A DNA stretch of 46,844 nucleotides from Gallionella sp. (GTDB lineage Bacteria > Pseudomonadota > Gammaproteobacteria > Burkholderiales > Gallionellaceae), in the NCBI GenBank assembly GCA_030700315.1, contig JAUYJO010000213.1, forward strand, positions 1 to 46,844, in the 5' to 3' direction. Position numbers and translations under genes: made by a program. The notes beneath the pieces were generated by a model that had not been told where the DNA came from, made no database searches, and was given only the letters and a program-made list of their open reading frames with translations. Positions 1 through 7,165 of this stretch are shown piece after piece. Numbering within the stretch: the first letter of the stretch is position 1; the number at the start of each line of letters is the position of its first letter.

Positions 1-225
1 TCGGTGGGCACGTTCAAGGTGGACAGTCGCCCGAGCGGCACCGCCGTGGCGCGCCGCGAGCAGGCCCCGGCAGCGCGCGCCCCGGCACACCCTGCCGCGC
101 ATCCAGCCACTGCGGCGCGCAAGGGCGCGGCGGTCGCCAAGGCAGCGCCGGGCAAGGCACAGGCCGCCAAACCCAAAGGCAAGCCGCAGGGCGGCGACGA
201 GGATGGCGAGTGGGAAGAGTTTTAA
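1..225 (+). CDS. Methyl-accepting chemotaxis protein, C-terminal end only
   Basis: The frame is open from the window edge, so only the last 74 codons are seen. The segment is rich in Ala, Pro, Lys and Gly (an unstructured tether) and ends in GEWEEF followed by the stop. A terminal xWxxF pentapeptide on a flexible tether is the known docking site for CheR (and often CheB) on high-abundance chemoreceptors such as Tar and Tsr (NWETF). The next genes are cheR, cheD and cheB, which supports this reading. The signalling and ligand domains lie upstream of the window, so the receptor type cannot be told. Confidence 0.8.
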   Translation, partial: SVGTFKVDSRPSGTAVARREQAPAARAPAHPAAHPATAARKGAAVAKAAPGKAQAAKPKGKPQGGDEDGEWEEF

Positions 226-361
226 CCCAGATAGTTCATTAGTTCTTGAGGCATTGCAAAATCAATGGGTTGTAGGTCGGGTTTTAACCCGACATGTCGG
301 GCTGAAGCCCGACCTACGCCCCAATGGATTATCTGGGGATTATCTGGGGATTATCTGGGTT
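226..361. repeat. Family A compound palindrome, copy 1
   Basis: Outer arms are CCCAGATA(A/G)TTCATTAG and AATGGATTATCTGGG. The core is GTAGGTCGGGTTTTAACCC joined to GTCGGGCTGAAGCCCGACC, two small hairpins back to back. The right arm motif ATTATCTGGG is repeated three times here. Near-identical copies lie at 19521, 23899 (inverted) and 38387, with a derived copy inside the hybrid kinase gene at 42180. It begins directly after the chemoreceptor stop and may work as a terminator. Confidence 0.85.
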
Positions 362-465
362 TAATGTTTCCGGCCTGCAATGCAGATAGGACCGTTGACA
401 TAAGTTGCAGGCAGCGTGCGATACTACAACAGCATTTGTTTCTCACATATTATGTTGCGCGTGCC

Positions 466-606
466 GTTAACGTGAAACTCGCGTAGCGATCGTTTGCCTG
501 GCTACGCCCCCCTCGCTTCGCTCTCCCCGCTTGCGGGAGAGGATTGAGGTGAGGGAAACGGGCAGGGCAGTTTCATTATCAGGGGTGGCTACTGCCATGC
601 CCGTTG
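466..606 (+). repeat. Family C repeat, copy 1
   Basis: It starts GTTAACGTGAAACTCGCG, contains a GC-rich hairpin around CCCCGCTTGCGGG, and ends with a hairpin whose arms read GGGCA..GGCAGTTT and TGCCATGCCCGTT. Other copies are at 1547 (inverted, interrupted by element X), 17482, 19312 (interrupted by X) and 30414. Together with family A it fills the 430 bp gap before cheR. A perfect TATAAT at 637-642, just downstream, could be the -10 box of cheR; no good -35 box was seen. Confidence 0.8.
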
Positions 607-655
607 GGTTTGCTCAACCTGCGAAGTTACTTTTTATATAATCACTCAAGATGCC

Positions 656-1534
656 ATGAACAATAGCCTTCTAACCAGCAGTGCTCATGATCGTGAATTC
701 GCATTCACGACCAAAGATTTCGAGCAGGTGCGACAGATGATTTATGAACATGCCGGGATTTCGCTTAATCCGTCCAAGCAGGACATGGTTTACAGCCGCC
801 TGGCGCGCCGCCTGCGGGCAACCGGCATCAATAATTTCAAGAGTTACCTGGCGTTGCTGGAGAGTAACGATGAGGCCGAGTGGCAGGCATTCGTCAATGC
901 GCTCACCACCAACCTGACTTCCTTTTTTCGCGAGCCGCACCATTTTCCGCTGTTGGCCGAACATGTACTCAAACAAAAGGGGAAGCACCCCATTTCGCTG
1001 TGGTGCTCGGCATCGTCAACTGGGGAAGAACCCTATTCGATGGCGATGACCGTGGTGGACGCCTTTGGCAGTTTTACGCCGCCGGTCACCATCGTTGCGA
1101 CCGATCTGGATACCAATGTGCTCGCCAAAGCGGAAGCGGGTGTTTATCCGCTGGAGCGCGTCGAGAAACTTTCCGGTGATCTGGTCAAACGTTTCTTTCT
1201 GAGGGGAGCGGGCGCGCAATCGGGTTTTGTGCGGGTGAGGCCGGAGCTGCGCGCGATGATTACTTTCCGGCAGGTGAATTTGCTCAGCGATGACTGGCAT
1301 ATCCGTGGCCCGCTGGACGCGATTTTTTGCCGCAACGTGATGATCTATTTCGACAAGGCGACGCAACTCAAGATACTGGAAAAGTTTGCGCCACTGCTGC
1401 AACCGGATGGTTTGCTGTTTGCCGGGCATTCGGAGAGTTTCCATAATGCCGGGCATGTGTTCAGTTTGCGCGGCAAGACGGTGTATGAACTGGCCAAATC
1501 CAAAGCGCATGCGCCTCATCGTGCGCCAAAATAG
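656..1534 (+). CDS. cheR: Chemotaxis protein methyltransferase CheR
   Basis: This 292-residue protein transfers methyl groups from S-adenosylmethionine to receptor glutamates, setting chemotactic adaptation. An N-terminal helical domain (about residues 15-85) precedes the Rossmann-type methyltransferase domain with the SAM-binding stretch WCSASSTGEEPYS (about 122-134) and the FCRNVMIYFD motif (about 225). The beta-subdomain carries RGAGAQSGFVRV, which matches the glycine-rich loop of pentapeptide-dependent CheR proteins such as E. coli RGTGPHEG. That fits the EWEEF tail of the receptor encoded just upstream. Length is normal. It is separated from cheD by 242 bp of repeats. Confidence 0.95.
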   Translation: MNNSLLTSSAHDREFAFTTKDFEQVRQMIYEHAGISLNPSKQDMVYSRLARRLRATGINNFKSYLALLESNDEAEWQAFVNALTTNLTSFFREPHHFPLLAEHVLKQKGKHPISLWCSASSTGEEPYSMAMTVVDAFGSFTPPVTIVATDLDTNVLAKAEAGVYPLERVEKLSGDLVKRFFLRGAGAQSGFVRVRPELRAMITFRQVNLLSDDWHIRGPLDAIFCRNVMIYFDKATQLKILEKFAPLLQPDGLLFAGHSESFHNAGHVFSLRGKTVYELAKSKAHAPHRAPK

Positions 1535-1546
1535 CCTGGCTGACTT

Positions 1547-1750
1547 GACGGGCATGGCTAAAATGTTGTCTTTGATTATTAAACCCGCCATGCCCGTCGC
1601 CCTCACCCCAACCCTCTGGGTGAAACAACTAGCCATTCGACTAGGCTGCCAGAAACTGCAGCCAAGTCGCTGGTTATCCCGCTGGCGGGGAGAGCGAAGC
1701 GAGGGGGGCGTAGCCGGGCGAACGAATCGCTGCGCGAGTTTTACGTTAAC
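1547..1750 (-). repeat. Family C repeat, inverted copy interrupted by element X
   Basis: Read on the minus strand this is the same repeat as at 466 and 30414. The hairpin stem that normally reads CTCTCCCGC is split after CTCT by element X (1621-1677), and family C sequence resumes with CCCGCTGGCGGGG. It fills the cheR-cheD gap. Confidence 0.8.
1621..1677 (+). repeat. Element X, copy 1 (57 nt structured palindrome)
   Basis: It runs from TGAAACAACTAGCC to GCTGGTTAT. Predicted pairing: AACTAGC with GCTGGTT, a CATT bulge, CGACTAGG with CCAAGTCG (one A-A mismatch), then an apical stem CTGC/GCAG closed by an eight-base loop. It is inserted in the stem of a family C repeat at the same position as copy 2 at 19383. 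Confidence 0.85.
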
Positions 1751-1776
1751 GGCGGGCAGGAAAGGGATGCTGCGGC

Positions 1777-2391
1777 ATGACTGATCACGGCTACGAAGAA
1801 GTCCTGGCGCCGAACCTGTATTATGACCAGCAGCATGATTCCGAGGCGGCCAAGATATTGCCCGGCGAATATTATGCGACGACGCGCGACATGCTGCTGG
1901 TGACCGTGCTCGGCTCCTGCGTCTGCGCGTGCATACGCGACAAGGTCAGCGGGATTGGCGGCATGAATCATTTCATGCTGCCGGATGCGGGGCAGGACCA
2001 GAACAATCCGCTCGGCGCTTCGGCGCGCTATGGAGCTTATGCGATGGAAATATTGATTAACCAGTTGCTCAAGATGGGCGCGAAGCGCGGCAATTTTGAG
2101 GCAAAAGTATTCGGTGGCGGGGCGGTGTTGCGCGGTTTCACCGTCGCCAACATCGGCGAGCGCAATGCCGATTTTGTGCTGAAATTTCTCGATATGGAAA
2201 AAATTCCGGTCGCCGCGCAGGATTTGCTCGATATTTACCCGCGCAAGGTATATTTCTTTCCCCGTACCGGCCTGGTCAGGGTGAAGAAGCTGAGAAGGGT
2301 GCATAACGATACAATTATCAGCCGCGAATCCGAATACGTGACGCGGCTGCATTTCGCCAAAGTGGAAGGCGATGTGGAGTTGTTTACATAG
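1777..2391 (+). CDS. cheD: Chemoreceptor glutamine deamidase CheD
   Basis: This 204-residue protein belongs to the CheD family, which deamidates receptor glutamines to glutamates so that CheR and CheB can act on them. The catalytic cysteine lies in VLGSCVCAC (about residue 48) and the catalytic histidine in GIGGMNHFMLP (about 66). NFEAKVFGGGAVL and the C-terminal GLVRVKKLRR are also typical of the family. The start has an AGGAAAGGG ribosome site about ten bases upstream. Its position between cheR and cheB is the usual one in proteobacterial adaptation operons. The N-terminal 25 residues before the core are longer than in short CheD proteins. Confidence 0.93.
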   Translation: MTDHGYEEVLAPNLYYDQQHDSEAAKILPGEYYATTRDMLLVTVLGSCVCACIRDKVSGIGGMNHFMLPDAGQDQNNPLGASARYGAYAMEILINQLLKMGAKRGNFEAKVFGGGAVLRGFTVANIGERNADFVLKFLDMEKIPVAAQDLLDIYPRKVYFFPRTGLVRVKKLRRVHNDTIISRESEYVTRLHFAKVEGDVELFT

Positions 2392-2393
2392 AA

Positions 2394-2495
2394 GTAACTA
2401 CTCAGGCGCAGCCGCTTTTCTCCTTCCCCCTTGCAGGGGGAAGGGACTGGCGTTGTGGCTATTTTCGAGCATACTGCTTCGACCTGAGTAGTTAC
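2394..2495. repeat. Family E inverted repeat with inner hairpin
   Basis: A perfect 13 bp inverted repeat, GTAACTACTCAGG at 2394-2406 and CCTGAGTAGTTAC at 2483-2495, encloses a second hairpin of the type CTTCCCCCTTGCAGGGGGAAG. The element lies between cheD and cheB. Half-copies of the arm occur at 3906-3918 and 15655-15665. It may attenuate read-through into cheB. Confidence 0.75.
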
Positions 2496-2524
2496 ACTTA
2501 GGGATTGGTTGAATAAAGGCGAGC

Positions 2525-3613
2525 ATGGTAAACCGTAAAATAAAAGTGCTGGTGATTGACGATTCCGCGCTGATCCGCAGCGTGATGAAGGAATTGATCG
2601 ACCGGGAAAAGGATATGGAATGCGTGGGCGCGGCGCCCGATCCGCTGGTGGCGCGCGAGATGATCAAGGAGCTTAACCCGGACGTGCTGACGCTGGACGT
2701 GGAAATGCCCAAGATGGACGGGATTGATTTTCTGGAGCGCTTGATGCGCTTGCGCCCGATGCCGGTGCTGATGGTTTCCACGCTGACGGAACGCGGTTCT
2801 GACATCACGTTTCGCGCGCTGGCGCTGGGGGCGGTGGATTTTGTCTCCAAGCCGAAGATGGACATCGCGCGCGGCATGGAGGAGTATGCCATCGAGATAA
2901 CCGACAAGATTCGCGCCGCCGCGCAGTCGCATGTGCGTAAAACGCCTACCGCAGCGGTAATCCAGGAGAAGTTTTCGGCGGATGCGATTCTGCCCAGCGT
3001 CGCGGGGCGTTTTTCCACCACGGAAAAGCTCCTTATCATCGGCGCCTCGACAGGCGGCACCGAGGCGATCAAGGAGGTGCTGATCCGTCTGCCCGCCGAC
3101 ATGCCGGGTATTCTGGTGACACAGCACATGCCGGAAAATTTCACCAAATCATTTGCCGAGCGGCTGGACAGCCTGTGCAAGATTTCGGTCAAGGAGGCGG
3201 CGCATAATGAGCGGATATTGCCGGGCCATGCCTACATCGCGCCGGGGCATTCGCACCTGCTGCTCAAGCGCAGCGGAGCGAACTACATGACCGAGCTGAA
3301 CCAGGGACCGCCGGTCAACCGCCATCGCCCGTCGGTGGACGTGCTGTTCCGTTCGGCAGCCAATGTCGCCGGGGCGAACGCGATGGGCATCATCCTCACC
3401 GGCATGGGCAAGGATGGCGCGCAAGGCTTGCTGGAAATGAAACAGGCCGGCGCGCATACCATCGCGCAGGACGAGGCGAGTTGTGTGGTGTTTGGCATGC
3501 CCAGGGAGGCCATTGCGGTGGGCGGCGCATGCGAAGTGTTGCCGTTGCAGAATATCGCGCGCCGCACGCTGGAATATCTGGCATTGCATAATGGCAAGAG
3601 CAATCGCGTTTAA
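2525..3613 (+). CDS. cheB: Chemotaxis response regulator protein-glutamate methylesterase CheB
   Basis: This 362-residue protein removes methyl groups from chemoreceptors and can deamidate them. The N-terminal receiver (about residues 5-125) has the acidic pair in VIDDSALIR, the phospho-acceptor Asp in [12 protein letters not shown] and the switch lysine in FVSKPK. The C-terminal esterase (about 165-355) shows the catalytic triad: Ser in [10 protein letters not shown], His in VTQHMPENF and Asp in [10 protein letters not shown] kinase such as CheA, not in the window, would phosphorylate it. Length and domain order are standard. The start follows AAAGGCGAGC. Confidence 0.95.
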   Translation: MVNRKIKVLVIDDSALIRSVMKELIDREKDMECVGAAPDPLVAREMIKELNPDVLTLDVEMPKMDGIDFLERLMRLRPMPVLMVSTLTERGSDITFRALALGAVDFVSKPKMDIARGMEEYAIEITDKIRAAAQSHVRKTPTAAVIQEKFSADAILPSVAGRFSTTEKLLIIGASTGGTEAIKEVLIRLPADMPGILVTQHMPENFTKSFAERLDSLCKISVKEAAHNERILPGHAYIAPGHSHLLLKRSGANYMTELNQGPPVNRHRPSVDVLFRSAANVAGANAMGIILTGMGKDGAQGLLEMKQAGAHTIAQDEASCVVFGMPREAIAVGGACEVLPLQNIARRTLEYLALHNGKSNRV

Positions 3614-3716
3614 CCCGGATTTTCCATCGAGATGAAACAACTGACGTGAAACAACATCAAATCCCCCCAACCCCCCTTTTTCAAAGGGGGGCATCTATCT
3701 CCGGGTGTGGTGGAAC

Positions 3717-3888
3717 AACCCCCTTTGAAAAAGGGGGTGGAGCGAAGCGGAGGGGGATTTACAGCAGGTGGCGAGAGAGTGGCGCACTTCAAATCCCCCT
3801 CGGTTCCCCTTTTGCAAAGCATGTCCTGAGCTTGCCGAAGTGGGGGGAAGCGAAGTGCTCGGCGCGCAGGGGCGGACGTTGGTATCTG
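3717..3888 (+). repeat. Family D repeat, copy 1
   Basis: The 3614-3948 gap is wholly repeat sequence: hairpins of the CCCCCTTTTTCAAAGGGGG type (3660-3740), then a unit of about 170 bp that recurs inverted at 9471-9626. Shared landmarks are AGGGGGATTTACAGCAGGTG, GAGAGAGTGGCGCACTTCAA and GACGTTGGTATCTG. A short family J unit (GTCCTGAGCTTGCCGAAG, 3824-3841) is inserted here but absent from the other copy. Confidence 0.8.
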
Positions 3889-3948
3889 GCGGGGGAGTTT
3901 TTTTCGACCTGAGTAGTTGCGTTTTATTTATTCACATAAGGAGTAGTC

Positions 3949-4266
3949 ATGACTATCAATGTACAAATTCAGGGCAACGTGGCGCGTATCGATATGTATG
4001 GGCGTTTCGATTTTCAGGTGCATCGCGAATTCAAGGATGCCTACACGCCGCTGCTCGACAATTCTGCGGTACGCGAGATCGAGATCGAAATGAGCCGGGT
4101 GGATTACCTGGACAGCTCCGCGCTGGGCATGTTGATGCTGCTCAACGAGCGCGCCAAGGCGGCCGGCAAACCGGTCACGCTGCTCAACACCTCCGGCGTG
4201 GTGTCGCAGGTGCTGGGTGTCGCCAATTTCAGCAAGATTTTTAACATCAAGCAGACAGGTTCCTAG
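3949..4266 (+). CDS. STAS-domain anti-sigma-factor antagonist-like protein
   Basis: This 105-residue protein is a single STAS domain, the fold of SpoIIAA-type antagonists that bind HATPase-type anti-sigma kinases when unphosphorylated. The phosphorylatable serine pair lies in VDYLDSSALGMLMLLNERA (about residues 58-60), followed by the usual GKPVTLLN strand. An AAGGAG ribosome site sits five bases before the ATG. The next gene encodes a protein with both PP2C phosphatase and HATPase domains, so the two probably form a partner-switch pair within the chemotaxis locus. Its final target cannot be told from the sequence. Confidence 0.85.
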   Translation: MTINVQIQGNVARIDMYGRFDFQVHREFKDAYTPLLDNSAVREIEIEMSRVDYLDSSALGMLMLLNERAKAAGKPVTLLNTSGVVSQVLGVANFSKIFNIKQTGS

Positions 4267-4269
4267 AGG

Positions 4270-4370
4270 GCGGATGACAGAAAACAGAGGGCAGAAGACA
4301 GTAGTGTTGCTGCGGCTGCGCCGCCTCTTTATAAAGAGCGCCCCGCAGCGCGGTACGCCGCTTTCCTTCC
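4270..4370 (+). repeat. Family F repeat (ACAGAGGACAGA type), copy 1
   Basis: It begins with a purine-rich run, GATGACAGAAAACAGAGGGC, followed by GCTGCGGCTGCGCCGC and a hairpin GCGCCCCGCAGCGCGGTACG. Related blocks lie between flhB and flhA (10950-11059) and between fliA and motC (16577-16744). All three are located between genes read in the same direction. Confidence 0.6.
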
Positions 4371-4389
4371 TTTGGTTCGAGTATCGATC

Positions 4390-6906
4390 ATGCGATTAAA
4401 CCTGCCGGTTTCCAATATTGAGGTCACGTTGCCGGATGGCGTGGTGATCGTTTCCAAGACCGACCTCAAAGGTGTTATCACTTATTGCAATAAGGCGTTC
4501 GTCGAAATAAGCGGGCGCAGCCGCGAGGAAATTATCGGTTCGCCGCACAATATTGTGCGCCACCCCGATATGCCGCCCGAGGTGTTTGCCGATCTGTGGA
4601 AAACCATCAAGGCCAACAAGCCCTGGCAGGGGTTGGTCAAGAACCGGCGCAAGGACGGCAGTTTCTACTGGGCGGTATCCAATATCACGCCATTGCTGGC
4701 GAACGGCAAAGCCATCGGCTATGTGGCATTCCGCTACAAGGCCACACCCGGGCAAATCGAGTCTGCCACGGAGGCCTACCGGCAAATCCGCGAGGGTTCT
4801 GCCAGGCTGCGTATCGAAGAAGGCAATATCGTCAAAATCAAGAGCCCGCTGCTGCACTGGTTGAGCGCCGCCAGCGTCAAGGCGCGGCTGTTTGCGCTCA
4901 TCTTCGTCCTGTTGGGCGCAATGGTCGTGACCGGTATTTTCAACCTGTATGAAGCCGAAAAAGCCCATCAGCGCACCGTGAATGGCATGGCGCTATCCAG
5001 CATCCAGGCCTATGCGCTGGACACTGCGCGCATGGCGGCAACCGCCTATCACGAGCAATTGCATACCTGGAAGGACGTGCTGATTTACGGTCGCGACGCG
5101 GCTTCCTTCAGGATGAATCTGGAAAAATTTGACCGGCAAGGTGAGGCAGTCGATCAACAACTGGCCGGCCACCTGAAGCCCATCATGCTGCAACTCGACA
5201 TGCCGGTCGATGGGGTGGATGCGTTGCTGAACGCGCATGTCCAACTGGTCCAGCGCCATCATCGGGCGCTGGAATCCTTCGATGCGCGCAAGCCGGAAAC
5301 CCGGCTGGTGGCGGATGATCTGGTCAGGGGCATCGACTTGTCGGTGGACGAACAGTTCCACGCCGTCATCGCGGATATCCGCGCGGCGCAGCTTCACGGG
5401 CTGGGAGAGATGAATGAAATGCTGGAGCTGTCCCACCACGAACAATTCAAGCGATCTTCCCGGATATTGGCGGCCTTCGCGCTGGGCGGGCTGGTGTTGT
5501 CGGTGTGGTTTATCGTCGGCATATTGAGGCCGATCCGCCGCGCCAGCAGCAGCCTGGACCGGGTGGTGCAACTGCAGCAGCAGTTCCTCGAAAAAATCCT
5601 GGCGCTCGAAGAGCATCATGACCGCCTCGACGAGGAGCAGCGTATCGGCAGCTACATCATGGCGCATATCACCAATGTTCACGGCGCATTGGATCCGCTG
5701 GTGCGGCATATCATCAGGCCGGCGGAGCACCTGAGCGGCGACATGCTGCTCGCGGCGCGCACCCCGGACGACGAGCTGCATATTCTGCTGGCCGACGCGG
5801 TGGGTCACGGGCTGGTCGCGGCGGTCAACGTCCTGCCGCTCAGCCAGGCGTTTTACGAGATGTCCGAAAAGGGCTTCCGTATCGCCGAAATCGCGCAAGA
5901 GTTGAACCTGAAAATCCATCAGCTCATGCCGGTGGATCGTTTTGTCGCGACCACCCTGATTTCAGTCAATATGCGCAACCGTGTCGTCGAGGTGTGGAAC
6001 GGCGGCAATCCGGCACCCTTGCTGGTGGGCAAAAATGGGGAGATTCTGCACGAATGGAAATCGGCCAACCTGCCGTTGGGCATCTTGCCGGGCGAGAGTT
6101 TTTCCGGCAAGACGGAAGCTTTTCAATATGACGAAAACTGCCAGTTGTGCCTGTTTTCGGACGGCTTGCCGGAGGCCGAATCGCCGCAGGGCGAGCAGTT
6201 TGGCAAGGAGCGAATTGGCAGAATGCTGCACGACAGCGAGCCGGATGACCGCTTCGAAAATATGATGAGCTTGTTGGATATGCATTTGGCCGGGAAACCG
6301 GCGCATGACGATATTTCGCTGGCGATAGTCGATGTCCAAATCTACCGCCTCACGGAGACGGTTGCGCCCGCAGTGGCACAAGCGCCGGTCCAGGCGGTGC
6401 AGGCGGGCGGCGGCAATTGGAAAATCGAGATCAGCCTGAGTGCGACCGAATTGAAATACCTCAACATCGTCCCGATGCTGACCGGCATCATCGAGAAAAT
6501 CCATGTCGCCAACGAATTCGCCGCGCCGCTATTCATGATCCTGTCCGAACTGTTCAACAACGCGCTCGATCACGGCATCCTGCGGCTCGATTCCGGCATC
6601 AAGCAGGGGGTTGACGGCTTCGATAAATTCCTGGAATTGCGCGAAGAACGCCTGCAGGCGCTCGACAACGGGAGGATCGACCTCGAGATCAAGAAGGTGG
6701 CGATCGAGGGGAAATATGGCGTAAGAATCCGTGTGGCCGATAGCGGCAAGGGGTTTAATTATGCGGCGCTTCTGGAAAATGCCGAAAGCCGCATCAAGCA
6801 GGGCGACCAGCATGGGCGCGGCATCAAACTGGTGGAGAGCATGGCTTACAAGCTCGAATACGCGGGGAATGGCAGCGACGTCACCGCCTATTATATTTGC
6901 GCCTGA
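4390..6906 (+). CDS. Membrane-bound Aer-type PAS / SpoIIE-like PP2C phosphatase / HATPase partner-switch protein
   Basis: This large signalling protein has 838 codons from the ATG at 4390; a TTG start six codons earlier is possible but has no better support. Domains in order: an Aer-like PAS (about residues 10-120, with FVEISGRSREEIIG and IVRHPDMPPEVFADLWK, typical of FAD-binding redox/energy sensors), a first membrane segment (about 165-190), a soluble helical sensor region, a second membrane segment (about 365-390), a SpoIIE/PP2C phosphatase (about 440-655, metal-ligand Asp in SGDMLL, LADAVGHG, FSDGLPE, AHDDISLAIV) and a C-terminal HATPase (about 690-838, ELFNNALDHG and GRGIKLVESM). The neighbouring STAS protein is the likely substrate of both phosphatase and kinase activities. 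Confidence 0.85.
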   Translation: MRLNLPVSNIEVTLPDGVVIVSKTDLKGVITYCNKAFVEISGRSREEIIGSPHNIVRHPDMPPEVFADLWKTIKANKPWQGLVKNRRKDGSFYWAVSNITPLLANGKAIGYVAFRYKATPGQIESATEAYRQIREGSARLRIEEGNIVKIKSPLLHWLSAASVKARLFALIFVLLGAMVVTGIFNLYEAEKAHQRTVNGMALSSIQAYALDTARMAATAYHEQLHTWKDVLIYGRDAASFRMNLEKFDRQGEAVDQQLAGHLKPIMLQLDMPVDGVDALLNAHVQLVQRHHRALESFDARKPETRLVADDLVRGIDLSVDEQFHAVIADIRAAQLHGLGEMNEMLELSHHEQFKRSSRILAAFALGGLVLSVWFIVGILRPIRRASSSLDRVVQLQQQFLEKILALEEHHDRLDEEQRIGSYIMAHITNVHGALDPLVRHIIRPAEHLSGDMLLAARTPDDELHILLADAVGHGLVAAVNVLPLSQAFYEMSEKGFRIAEIAQELNLKIHQLMPVDRFVATTLISVNMRNRVVEVWNGGNPAPLLVGKNGEILHEWKSANLPLGILPGESFSGKTEAFQYDENCQLCLFSDGLPEAESPQGEQFGKERIGRMLHDSEPDDRFENMMSLLDMHLAGKPAHDDISLAIVDVQIYRLTETVAPAVAQAPVQAVQAGGGNWKIEISLSATELKYLNIVPMLTGIIEKIHVANEFAAPLFMILSELFNNALDHGILRLDSGIKQGVDGFDKFLELREERLQALDNGRIDLEIKKVAIEGKYGVRIRVADSGKGFNYAALLENAESRIKQGDQHGRGIKLVESMAYKLEYAGNGSDVTAYYICA

Positions 6907-6955
6907 CCCTTATATCCTACCTGATTAGCCACGAAGTTCAGAGCCGTAGGGCGGA

Positions 6956-7066
6956 TGCAAAGTACGTGTGCCCCGGCACCGGTGAGGCCGCAGGCCGTTA
7001 TCCGCCGAATGGAGGTTGTGCGAGAAGCCGGCATACGGCAGATAACGCTGCGCTCATCCGCCCTAC
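6956..7066. repeat. Family G palindromic repeat
   Basis: The ends form a perfect 12 bp inverted repeat, GTAGGGCGGATG (6956) and CATCCGCCCTAC (7055-7066). Inner hairpins include GGCCGCAGGCCG and ACGCTGCGCTC. A related copy starts at 30285. It lies between two genes on the same strand. Confidence 0.75.
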
Positions 7067-7165
7067 ATGCTATCGTGTCGCAGATGTAATGCACTCCATC
7101 GCTACAGAGCCGTAATTCCTTAACCGAGTGCCATGAGCGCCCGCCCTACGGATCAAGAGACTAAA

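Noticed and set aside
265-486. 73-codon open frame after the chemoreceptor
   Set aside because: It consists of family A repeat sequence and runs into family C; no ribosome site or protein-like features.
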